Both the position numbers and the translations under genes were made by a program. 12,201 nt of DNA from Candidatus Dormiibacterota bacterium (lineage in GTDB: Bacteria > Chloroflexota > Dormibacteria > Aeolococcales > Aeolococcaceae). The stretch lies in contig PLXL01000269.1 in the NCBI GenBank assembly GCA_003153215.1, positions 1 through 12,201 of the forward strand, written 5' to 3'. Shown here one piece after another: positions 6,384 through 12,201 of the stretch (positions within the stretch are counted from its first letter, which is position 1; every line of letters begins with the position of its first letter). The notes below the pieces were generated by a model, which saw nothing but the letters and a program-made list of their open reading frames with translations, made no database searches and was not told the origin of the DNA.

Positions 6384-6398
6384 TAGAGTACCGGCGTG
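6384..6398 (+). promoter_or_regulatory. Leaderless promoter: TAGAGT-N6-GTG
   Basis: TAGAGT (6384-6389) is followed after six bases by a GTG at 6396, which would be the first transcribed base. This TANNNT-N6-start arrangement is typical of leaderless transcripts in actinobacteria and relatives. No good -35 is visible. It probably drives the HTH-repeat gene downstream. Confidence 0.45.
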
Positions 6399-6620
6399 CC
6401 CACCCACGAGAGCACCCCGCCCGCTCCCCGTCGCACGAGCCGGGGCCGCCCTGGCTCGCCCTCTGGGACTCCACCACCACAGCTCCAGGGTGTCAGCACC
6501 CTCCCCCGGGCAGAGCTGGAGCAGCGCAAGGCCGCCCGGCTCCCCATTGCTCCAGCTCTAACGACCCCGCCACCGGCGTGCGCTGAGCGCCGCGATGCCG
6601 TCCCCGGCAGCTCGGATTGA
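6396..6620 (+). CDS. Doubtful small Pro/Ser-rich ORF
   Basis: A 74-codon frame opened by the leaderless GTG. The peptide is Pro/Ser/Arg-rich with no domain. It overlaps the HTH-repeat gene by 26 bases if that gene starts at 6595, or ends just before it if that gene starts at 6625. It may act as a leader whose translation feeds the next gene, since neither start of that gene has a good Shine-Dalgarno. No homology-like motif is visible. Confidence 0.3.
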   Translation: MPTHESTPPAPRRTSRGRPGSPSGTPPPQLQGVSTLPRAELEQRKAARLPIAPALTTPPPACAERRDAVPGSSD

Positions 6621-7752
6621 AGCGATGGGATCCACTCAGCGCCGATGGTGGTCCGATCCCGACCCAGACCCAGCGGTCCTCCGCCGCCTCTACGTTGACG
6701 ACGGCCGTACCGAGCGGGAGATCGCCCGCCTTCTCAGCATCAGCCAGGCACATCTCGCGGCCAGCCTTGCTAATGTCGGCATCGAACGCCGCACGGTTCG
6801 TCGCCTGTGCCCCGTCGATGCCCGAACTCTCGCCGAGCTGTACTCAGCTCCCGGCGCCACCGTCGCAAGTCTCTCCCGCAGGTTCCACGTCGCCAAGGCC
6901 ACCATCCAACGCTGGCTCGCGGATGCCGGTCTTCTCCCACCCGATCCGCGCATCGACCACACGCGCCTCCGCCGCCTCTACGTCGATAGGCTATTTACTG
7001 TGGCCGAGGTGGCCCACACTCTCGGCATCCCGCGCGCCCGGGTGCAGCGCGAACTGGTCGTGGCCGGGGTCGGCCTACGCTCCAATCACCACCGGCCCCC
7101 CCGCGGCAAGCGCGTAGCAGTCACCGATGCCCGGCTCAAGCGGCTGTACCTGAAGCAGCGGCTCCCCATCCAGGCCATCGCGGAGAGGACCGGCGTCAGC
7201 ACCCTGTACGTCCAGAAGCGCCTTCGCGAGGTGGGCCTGGTGAAGCGTCTGGGCAGCTTCACGCCCCGGTGCCCCATACCCCCCGACGAGCTGCGCCGAC
7301 GGGCTGCAGAGCTGTACGAGACAGGCTTGAACATGCGGTCGGTGGGCCGCGAGCTCGGCGTCAGCGGGCAGACCGTGAGAGGCGCTCTCCACGAGGCCCG
7401 CGTGCCGGTTCGCCGCTCGGGCCCCAGATCCCACGAGGAACCGGCCAGAACGCTCGTCGACGACCTCTACGCTGATCCAGATATCCTCGCGGCCCTCCGC
7501 CGCAACCAGGTCGCTATTCCCGGCGACTGGGCGCCCACCGGTCCCTTCGAGTCCCTGGCCCCACTCCCGCTCTCTCGCGAGCTGCTGAGGGAGCTGTACG
7601 AGGAGATAGGGCTCGCCATCGTCCACATCGCGCTTCTCCTTGGCGTAGGGAACGGAGCGGCCAGAGCCGGCTTGCTCGGCGCCGGAATACGACTGCGTCG
7701 GGCCAGCGAACCGGCGCCGTGGACCCTACGCCGGGCACTGATGAGCCACTGA
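6595..7752 (+). CDS. Tandem helix-turn-helix repeat protein (about six units)
   Basis: A 385-residue protein built from repeated HTH units of about 40 residues at roughly 50-residue intervals. Units start near residues 28, 78, 124, 180, 234 and 329. The shared pattern is L-x-x-LY, about six residues, T/I-V-x-x-[IV]A-x-x-L-[GS]-[IV]-S, then V-x-x-x-L-x-x-AG[IVL]-x-x-R. Clear copies include RRLYVDDGRTEREIARLLSI and RRLYVDRLFTVAEVAHTLGI. A degenerate segment LYADPDILAALRRNQVAIPG lies between units five and six. Linkers are basic and Pro-rich. Similar proteins exist in high-GC Gram-positives without a known function, as I recall them. No catalytic motif is seen. A string of DNA-binding folds suggests binding of a long or repeated DNA target, possibly the origin array or its own operon. 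The start is taken at ATG 6595; ATG 6625 is equally possible. Confidence 0.7.
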   Translation: MPSPAARIEAMGSTQRRWWSDPDPDPAVLRRLYVDDGRTEREIARLLSISQAHLAASLANVGIERRTVRRLCPVDARTLAELYSAPGATVASLSRRFHVAKATIQRWLADAGLLPPDPRIDHTRLRRLYVDRLFTVAEVAHTLGIPRARVQRELVVAGVGLRSNHHRPPRGKRVAVTDARLKRLYLKQRLPIQAIAERTGVSTLYVQKRLREVGLVKRLGSFTPRCPIPPDELRRRAAELYETGLNMRSVGRELGVSGQTVRGALHEARVPVRRSGPRSHEEPARTLVDDLYADPDILAALRRNQVAIPGDWAPTGPFESLAPLPLSRELLRELYEEIGLAIVHIALLLGVGNGAARAGLLGAGIRLRRASEPAPWTLRRALMSH

Positions 7753-7863
7753 CCCATGGACAAGGTGCAAGCCCCGGGCCCCAGCTCAGGGTGGGGTCCG
7801 CCGCGGCCTGGTGCCACCGAATCGCGCTAGTAGATTTGCTGGCGCCGACCTACACGCGTGTCG

Positions 7864-7878
7864 TATAGTCGGGTCATG
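7864..7878 (+). promoter_or_regulatory. Leaderless promoter of the XRE gene: TATAGT-N6-ATG
   Basis: TATAGT (7864-7869) sits six bases before the ATG at 7876, which makes the start codon the likely transcription start. A TTGCTG at 7836-7841 is too far away (22 bases) to be a normal -35. No Shine-Dalgarno precedes the ATG, as expected of a leaderless gene. This decides for 7876 over the in-frame GTG at 7858. Confidence 0.6.
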
Positions 7879-8244
7879 GCATCTGCCGTCGACATCCGCA
7901 TTCGGGCCACCCACCTGGCGAAGTGGCGAAGAGCGCAGGGGCTCACCCAGCGCGAGCTGGCCCGTCGCCTGGACGTGAGCCAGAACTACATTCCGGCCAT
8001 GGAGGGGGGCTCGCGTGACCCCGGCCCCGAGATGCGCGCGAAGCTGATGGCGAGCCTCGGGGTGGGGTTCTTCGATCTCTTCGAGGTGGTCCTGGTCGGC
8101 GTCGCCGACGACGAGCTCCACCTTGTGCCGGCGGCGGGGACGCCGGTTGCGTCCGGTGGGATGCGAACGGCAGTCCGGGGGATGCAAACGGCTAACCAGC
8201 CGATGACAGCTGCATCTATCAACCCCCGTGGGCCATCTGGTTAG
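7876..8244 (+). CDS. XRE-family helix-turn-helix regulator
   Basis: A 122-residue protein. Residues about 9-62 form the XRE/Cro-C1 domain: LAKWRRAQGLTQRELARRL, then DVSQNYIPAMEGGSRDPGPEM and a helix ending LGVGFFDLFEVV. The C-terminal 45 residues are not recognised and contain a small in-frame duplication, GMRTA and GMQTA, encoded by near-identical 15-base stretches at 8158-8172 and 8179-8193, followed by a weaker third PMTAA. It has its own leaderless promoter. It likely represses a plasmid function, either the HTH-repeat gene upstream or the envelope operon downstream. There is no peptidase or toxin partner beside it. Confidence 0.8.
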   Translation: MASAVDIRIRATHLAKWRRAQGLTQRELARRLDVSQNYIPAMEGGSRDPGPEMRAKLMASLGVGFFDLFEVVLVGVADDELHLVPAAGTPVASGGMRTAVRGMQTANQPMTAASINPRGPSG

Positions 8245-8272
8245 ATAGCCGGGCACAAGGGAGGAGGACGAA

Positions 8273-8470
8273 GTGCGACTAGGCAGACGATGGCGCGCAC
8301 CATTTGCCGCGTTTGCGCCTCCGTGTAGGGTTCGTGTCGGATTCCTGTACGAATCATGTAGGTCTTACGCGGCATGCCCCCCAATCGCTTGCGACAGAGC
8401 GGGTAGGCATGACAGGATGCGTCGGAGCCGGGCTCCAGACGCCCGGGGGAGCAAGGGAGGAGCCTCGTGA
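8273..8470 (+). CDS. Possible 65-codon leader ORF before the lipoprotein gene
   Basis: A GTG at 8273 follows a very strong purine tract GGGAGGAGG (8259-8267) by five bases, and the frame ends in a TGA overlapping the GTG of the lipoprotein gene (GTGA, 8467-8470). The peptide is Arg/Cys-rich with no domain and uses codons rare in neighbouring genes (AGG, TCA, TGT, CTA), which argues against a conserved protein. CAAGGGAGGAG occurs both here (8256-8266) and before the lipoprotein gene (8452-8462). It may be a regulatory leader or chance. Confidence 0.25.
   Translation: MRLGRRWRAPFAAFAPPCRVRVGFLYESCRSYAACPPIACDRAGRHDRMRRSRAPDARGSKGGAS
8340..8355. repeat. Short inverted repeat GATTC-N6-GAATC
   Basis: GATTC (8340-8344) and GAATC (8351-8355) form a 5-bp dyad about 35 bases before the predicted -35 of the lipoprotein operon. 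It could be a regulator site, but it is short enough to be chance. Confidence 0.25.
8389..8418 (+). promoter_or_regulatory. Candidate promoter of the envelope operon
   Basis: TTGCGA (8389-8394) and CAGGAT (8413-8418) are 18 bases apart. The -10 differs from consensus at its first base, but the layout resembles the promoter at 3781-3809 (TTGCCC...TAGGATGC). It would give a leader of about 40 bases before the GTG at 8467. Confidence 0.4.
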
Positions 8471-9105
8471 ACCGCGCTTGTGGCTGGGCGGCTCCGCGAC
8501 GCCATCGCTCGGTGTGGCGCCGTCAGGTTGCCCAGCTCCTCGGGGTGCTGTCTGCCGCCTCGGCCCTCGGCCTCGCGGCCTGTGGCTCCTCGGTGGATGC
8601 CCTGCCCACGCCCAGGACGACGAGCAGCCCCTCTCCGTCAGTGAGCGCGTCGCCCACCCTCGACGCCACCGATGCCGCCATCATCGCCGCGTACGACGCG
8701 TACATCGCAGCGGTCAACCAGGCGGACGCGGCCACCTCGGGGACAGGCGCGTGGAACACGCCGGCTCTTTCAGCCGCGATCGTCAACCCCCTTCTTCAGC
8801 AATGGCAGAGCGAGCTGATGCAGGCGGAGGCGCAGGGGATCATGGTGGAGGGAACGATCGCCTCCCAGCATCCGCGCGTGGTTTCCGACACCGGGTCAAC
8901 GGCGGAGGTGTCCGACTGCGAGTGGGACGCGACCGTCGAATACTACAAGCCGCAGAACGGCGGGTCAGCTGAGGTCGTGCCAAACCAGCCGGGCGGCACC
9001 CAGCCGGGAGGGGATGGCCTCGAGCTCGAATTCACACTCGTGTCCGGCAAGTGGATGGCGTCGTCAACCATTAGCTTGGAGGTCGACAATTGCGCCGGCT
9101 TCTGA
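8467..9105 (+). CDS. Lipoprotein of a Tad-like operon
   Basis: A 212-residue protein. The N-terminus has basic residues, a hydrophobic stretch (21-35) and a lipobox LAAC with the modified cysteine at residue 39, so it is lipidated and held on the outer face of the membrane. A Ser/Pro/Thr-rich linker (45-64) follows. The mature domain begins DATDAAIIAAYDAYIAAVNQ and, after an ATVEYYKP strand and a Gly/Pro-rich loop, ends ISLEVDNCAGF. This resembles the NTF2-like lipoproteins common on actinobacterial mobile elements, though that is only a fold-level guess. The GTG start has GGGAGG six bases upstream (8455-8460). Its end overlaps the next gene by 16 bases. It is probably a structural or assembly part of the envelope apparatus. 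Confidence 0.75.
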   Translation: MNRACGWAAPRRHRSVWRRQVAQLLGVLSAASALGLAACGSSVDALPTPRTTSSPSPSVSASPTLDATDAAIIAAYDAYIAAVNQADAATSGTGAWNTPALSAAIVNPLLQQWQSELMQAEAQGIMVEGTIASQHPRVVSDTGSTAEVSDCEWDATVEYYKPQNGGSAEVVPNQPGGTQPGGDGLELEFTLVSGKWMASSTISLEVDNCAGF

Positions 9106-10061
9106 GGCGCTCGGCCGCCATCCTGCTCGTGGTCCCTGCGCTGAGCCTGATGTTGGAGGGCCACTCGGGGACTCTCGGGCCGACAACGGCATACGCGCAA
9201 TTCGGGCAGCCTAGCCCCACGCCAACGGCCAGCTGCAGCGCAGACCCAAGCGGGCTCGGCTGTGGCGCCGATAGCCCCTCCCCGAGCGCCAGCTCCAGCA
9301 GCGGGAGCGGCGGCGACTGCACCTGGAAAGAGGGCGGCAGCTCGGTGGTCTGGATATACGGCGACACGGCGCCGCCCGCGTCGTCCTGGCCCTGGCTCGA
9401 CGGCGCCGAGTACAACTCCGTCATAGCGTGGATGGACTCCCACGCCCCCGCCGAGCTGGGAACTCCGCCGTATCTCTCGATGGGCGTCGTCTTCTGTCCC
9501 GACCCCACGGTGGCGGGAGTCTTCGGCGTGGGCACACTGCAGACGGCCCCGACGGCGGCCAACGTGCTCGGGCTGTGGGCTCTCTCGCAGGTTCCGTGGG
9601 TCCCCCCGAACGTCGGCACCTCCCCGCCGCTGCTCACTGCCGCCGCGGTGGTGAATTTGCCCACGTACGTGTATCTGAATCCGGGCAGTCCCGGCGCCTT
9701 TGAGAACATCGGCACCACGGCGACCGCGGGGACCGGGCCGGGGGCGGTGTCGGCAACGGTGACGGCCGTTCCCCAGGAGGTGGTGTGGACGACCGACGGT
9801 GACAGCTTCACCTGTGACGTCCCGGAGGCCCCGGGCGTCCCGTACGACCCCTCATATGGCACCACCCCGCCCGCCGATGCCTGCACTTACACGTACACGG
9901 CGACCGGCACGTACACGCTCTCCGCCACCGTCATGTACGAGGCCGCCTGGACCTCCAAGAATGCGGGCGACGCCTACGGTGACCTGGGTCTGGTCCCAGG
10001 GGCGACCGTGACCGAGCAGATCACGGTGAAGCAGATCGCCAGCGTGATCACAGCGGGATAG
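9090..10061 (+). CDS. Secreted protein with PKD-like domain
   Basis: A 323-residue protein starting at a TTG (9090). The choice is supported by GGAGGT (9078-9083) six bases upstream and by the signal peptide that begins there: MRRLLRRSAAILLVVPALSL with probable cleavage after AYA (34-36). A Ser/Pro-rich, low-complexity linker (about 40-75) follows, then an uncharacterised middle part. Near 230-300 there is a domain reading VVWTTDGDSFTCDVPEAPGV, a Cys, YTYTATGTYTLSATVMYEAA, which has the shape of a PKD-like beta sandwich with a possible Cys-Cys bond. Proteins of this layout sit next to SAF/TadZ/TadA genes in other high-GC Gram-positives, as I recall. The role is probably extracellular and structural or adhesive. 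No enzyme motif is seen. Confidence 0.7.
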   Translation: MRRLLRRSAAILLVVPALSLMLEGHSGTLGPTTAYAQFGQPSPTPTASCSADPSGLGCGADSPSPSASSSSGSGGDCTWKEGGSSVVWIYGDTAPPASSWPWLDGAEYNSVIAWMDSHAPAELGTPPYLSMGVVFCPDPTVAGVFGVGTLQTAPTAANVLGLWALSQVPWVPPNVGTSPPLLTAAAVVNLPTYVYLNPGSPGAFENIGTTATAGTGPGAVSATVTAVPQEVVWTTDGDSFTCDVPEAPGVPYDPSYGTTPPADACTYTYTATGTYTLSATVMYEAAWTSKNAGDAYGDLGLVPGATVTEQITVKQIASVITAG

Positions 10062-10067
10062 ACACCG

Positions 10068-10721
10068 ATGCTTCCCACCCCCCTCACCGACACATCGCGC
10101 GGGCGGACAGCCCCTCGCATCACCCCGCGTTCCTGGCGGCCGCGTCCCTCGCTCTTGGTCGTCGGCCTGGTGCTGGTGCTCGCCTCGGTGGTGGGCGTGG
10201 GTGCCCTGATCCACTCGGTGAGCGGTGAGCACGGCATCCTGGTGATGTCCCAGACGGTGCAGGCGGGCGAGGTCATCAGCGCCGGCGACCTCGAGGTGGT
10301 GAACGTCTCGCAGGACATGGGCGGCCTCACCGTCATCGACTCCTCGGAGGAACAAGCGGTCGTCGGTCGCCCCGCGGCGACCACCCTGTACGACGGCACA
10401 CCGCTCGTCGTGTCCGAGCTCGGTCCCGTCCAGCTGCCCACCGGTGAGAGCGTCATGGCGGTCAACGCCAAGCTGGGCTCGTACCCCCCAAGCATCGCCG
10501 CCGGGGATCAGGTCGAGGTGATCGACGTCCAGACCGCGTCGGTAGCCACGTCCTCACCGGCCCCGATCGCGACCGGTCCCGTCGACGCGGCGGTGGTTGC
10601 CGTCGACGACGTGGATGGCGTCATCTCCCTGCAGCTGCCGTCCGCCGAGGCGGCCACGCTGGCGCCGGCGGCGGCAAGCGGCAACCTGGTCTTGCTGCTG
10701 ATCTCCGGCGGGGGGAGCTGA
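10068..10721 (+). CDS. SAF-domain membrane protein, CpaB/RcpC-like
   Basis: A 217-residue protein. Residues 1-28 are basic and cytoplasmic, 29-50 form one membrane helix (LLVVGLVLVLASVVGVGALI), and 56-115 make a SAF domain (ILVMSQTVQAGEVISAGDLE, then VVGRPAATTLYDGTPLVVSE). In Tad/Flp pilus systems the CpaB/RcpC subunit has this layout and helps build the envelope channel. It is shorter than typical CpaB. The C-terminal third is Ala/Val-rich with an insert near 145-165. The ATG at 10068 lies six bases after the preceding stop; the Shine-Dalgarno is weak, so coupling is likely. Confidence 0.75.
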   Translation: MLPTPLTDTSRGRTAPRITPRSWRPRPSLLVVGLVLVLASVVGVGALIHSVSGEHGILVMSQTVQAGEVISAGDLEVVNVSQDMGGLTVIDSSEEQAVVGRPAATTLYDGTPLVVSELGPVQLPTGESVMAVNAKLGSYPPSIAAGDQVEVIDVQTASVATSSPAPIATGPVDAAVVAVDDVDGVISLQLPSAEAATLAPAAASGNLVLLLISGGGS

Positions 10722-10725
10722 GAGG

Positions 10726-11538
10726 GTGGCGCTGCTGCCGCTGTGCAGCGTCAAGGGCGCCCCCGGTGTCACCACTGCGGCCTGCGCCCTGGGGGCGGTC
10801 TGGCCGCACGGCCGGCCGGCTCCGATCGTCGTGGAGTGCGATCCGGCGGGCGGTGACCTAGCCGCGCGCTTCGGCCTCGAGGTCACCCGGGGTGTGGTCA
10901 GCCTCACCGTGGCGCTGGAGCGCGAGCACGACGTCGCGGTCGCGGCCGACCGTAACCCCCTCCTCGAGCACGCTCAGCAGTTGCGTGGCGGCCTCCACGT
11001 GGTGGTGGCGCCGACCTCGCCCGAGGAGATGCGGCTGCCCCTCGACCGCCTCGCCGAGGACCTCTCGATCCTGGCGCATGCGGGCTGCGACGTCATCGCC
11101 GACTGCGGCCGCCTGGAGAGCTGGGGCGCGCGGGAGCGGACACCGATTGCGCGGCTGATCCAGCGCGCGGGGCTGGTCGTCGTGGTGGCCCGGCCCACCC
11201 TGGACGAGGTCCAGCACCTCCACGCCTGGCTGCCCTCTCTGCACGCGCTCCGAGTGCAGGTGCTCCTGCTGATCTCCCAGCGGGGCCCGTACCCGCCCGA
11301 GGAGATCGCCGCCGCCCTGGACATCCCGGTGATCGGCACCCTCCCGTTCGATTCGGCGGGTGCCGCGGTGCTGTCGGGCGGTGGCCGGGGCATTCCCGGC
11401 CGGAGCCTCGCGCTGCTGCGGGCGGCGCGCGGCGTTGCGGATGCGCTGGCGGCCCGTCTGCCGGCGACGGCGCCCGCCTCCATTGCGCAGCCCTCTCCTC
11501 CGCAGAGTGCTCCGCTGCCGCTGGCGGAGAGAGCCTGA
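10726..11538 (+). CDS. TadZ/CpaE-like (MinD/ParA-type) ATPase
   Basis: A 270-residue P-loop protein. The deviant Walker A reads KGAPGVTT (residues 10-17): the signature lysine K10 is kept but the P-loop lysine is replaced by valine. VVECDPAGGDLA (35-46) is the A-prime region and VIADCGRL (123-130) the Walker B region. A Pro-rich tail ends the protein. Proteins of this type help place Tad machinery at the membrane (TadZ/CpaE), and atypical P-loops are known in that group, so nucleotide hydrolysis is uncertain. The GTG start has GGGGGAG (10711-10717) eight bases upstream. It lies four bases after the SAF gene and its TGA shares one base with the next ATG. It is distinct from the partition ParA at 4253. 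Confidence 0.8.
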   Translation: MALLPLCSVKGAPGVTTAACALGAVWPHGRPAPIVVECDPAGGDLAARFGLEVTRGVVSLTVALEREHDVAVAADRNPLLEHAQQLRGGLHVVVAPTSPEEMRLPLDRLAEDLSILAHAGCDVIADCGRLESWGARERTPIARLIQRAGLVVVVARPTLDEVQHLHAWLPSLHALRVQVLLLISQRGPYPPEEIAAALDIPVIGTLPFDSAGAAVLSGGGRGIPGRSLALLRAARGVADALAARLPATAPASIAQPSPPQSAPLPLAERA

Positions 11539-12201
11539 TGCCGCTCATCCGCGACATCGGCCGCACCGCATACGAGTACGTCGACCCGCGGCTGCGGGCC
11601 GAGCAGAGGGCCGCCGAGGGGGGGCTCAGCGACAAGAGGATCCGGGAACGGGCGGGGGAGCTCCTCGACGAGTGGGTGGCCGACGCCAACACGCGCCAGG
11701 TGGCCGCCGGCCGCCACCCCTACAACCGTGAGGAGGAGCGCGAGATCCGGGCGATCGTGCTCCGGCGCCTCTTCGGCCTGGGTGACCTGGAGCCGCTGCT
11801 GGCCGACCCCGATGTCGAGAACGTGTACCTGAATGGCTTCGACAGCGTCTGGGTCGAGTCGCGGTCCAAGGGGATGCAGCGGATGGCGTCGCCGGTCGCG
11901 GAGTCCGACGAGGAGCTGATCATCCTGATCCAGCGTCTGGCCGCGCGGGAGAGCATCCAGGAGCGGCGATGGGACACCGCCCAGCCCATCCTCGACCTCA
12001 CGCTCCGCGATGGGAGCCGTCTCCACGCCGTCCGTGAGGTGGTGCGCCGGCCCACCGTGACGATCCGCCTCCACCGCCTCCTCAAGCTGACCCTCGACGA
12101 TCTGGTGCAGAGCCAGGTGCTCGACCAGCGGGGGGCAGAGCTGCTCCGCGCCGCCATCGCCGGCCGCCAGACGGTGGTGATCTCGGGGGCGACCGGCGCC
12201 G
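11538..12201 (+). CDS. CpaF/TadA-family secretion ATPase (3' end off window)
   Basis: An open frame of 221 codons running off the right edge. IVLRRLFGLGDLEPLLADPD (about 73-92) followed by VENVYLNG and the strand VWVES is the N-terminal domain signature of CpaF/TadA/VirB11 ATPases. LTLRDGSRLHAV (154-165), TVTIRLHR (173-180) and LTLDDLV (184-190) follow in the usual order. The last residues, VISGATGA, are the start of the Walker A (GATGAGKT expected), just past the window edge. It powers assembly or retraction in Tad/Flp pili and related secretion or conjugation systems. The ATG overlaps the preceding TGA by one base (TGATG). It is truncated only by the window boundary. Confidence 0.88.
   Translation, partial: MPLIRDIGRTAYEYVDPRLRAEQRAAEGGLSDKRIRERAGELLDEWVADANTRQVAAGRHPYNREEEREIRAIVLRRLFGLGDLEPLLADPDVENVYLNGFDSVWVESRSKGMQRMASPVAESDEELIILIQRLAARESIQERRWDTAQPILDLTLRDGSRLHAVREVVRRPTVTIRLHRLLKLTLDDLVQSQVLDQRGAELLRAAIAGRQTVVISGATGA

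Noticed and set aside
7753..7857. Terminator after the HTH-repeat gene (GGCCCC...GGGGTC)
   Set aside because: Short imperfect stem without a T-run; not convincing.
10974..12074. Minus-strand frame of 366 codons opposite the TadZ/TadA genes
   Set aside because: Shadow frame with Arg/Ser/Pro-rich content; both + strand genes have family signatures and coupled starts.

Overview
The window is GC-rich DNA with frequent GTG starts (plus one TTG), at least one clear leaderless promoter (TANNNT six bases before the start codon), and tightly packed same-strand genes. This fits an actinobacterium or a neighbouring lineage such as Chloroflexota/Dormibacterota; a species cannot be named. All supported genes lie on the + strand. 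The gene set (replication initiator, iteron-like repeats, ParA/ParB, a toxin-antitoxin pair, then a secretion/pilus operon) indicates a plasmid or plasmid-derived element rather than ordinary chromosome.

Layout. (1) 3-538: a probable toxin-first toxin-antitoxin pair, a small BrnT-like protein followed by a ribbon-helix-helix protein, with GTGA overlap. (2) 730-1236: a short kinase-like protein with HRD, N and DLE motifs but no recognisable N-lobe. (3) 1237-2540: 1.3 kb of non-coding DNA carrying at least 14 copies, in both orientations, of a 17-bp bipartite motif GGGACCC-N3-RYGTAYG; this is the strongest non-genic signal in the window and the best candidate for the replication origin and/or a partition site. 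(4) 2541-3614: a replication initiator of the RPA/winged-helix type directly beside the array. (5) 3781-6104: a promoter, a small MerR-like DNA-binding protein, a 46-codon bridging ORF that contains a perfect 19-bp palindrome, then parA and parB.

(6) 6105-6395: a gap holding what looks like the tail of a decayed transposase. (7) 6396-8244: a doubtful leaderless small ORF, a 385-residue protein made of about six tandem helix-turn-helix units, and an XRE-type regulator with a leaderless promoter. (8) 8245-12201 (continuing off the right edge): a lipoprotein, a secreted PKD-like protein, a SAF-domain membrane protein (CpaB/RcpC-like), a TadZ/CpaE/MinD-like ATPase and the first two thirds of a CpaF/TadA-type secretion ATPase, tightly spaced or overlapping and probably one operon.

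How it fits together: the initiator probably acts on the repeat array, ParA/ParB segregate the element, the toxin-antitoxin pair stabilises it, several small DNA-binding proteins regulate these modules, and the right-hand operon builds a Tad-like envelope apparatus that could serve attachment or DNA transfer. The points most worth following are the repeat array, the tandem-HTH protein, the ORF and palindrome in front of parA, and the Tad-like operon linked to the replicon.
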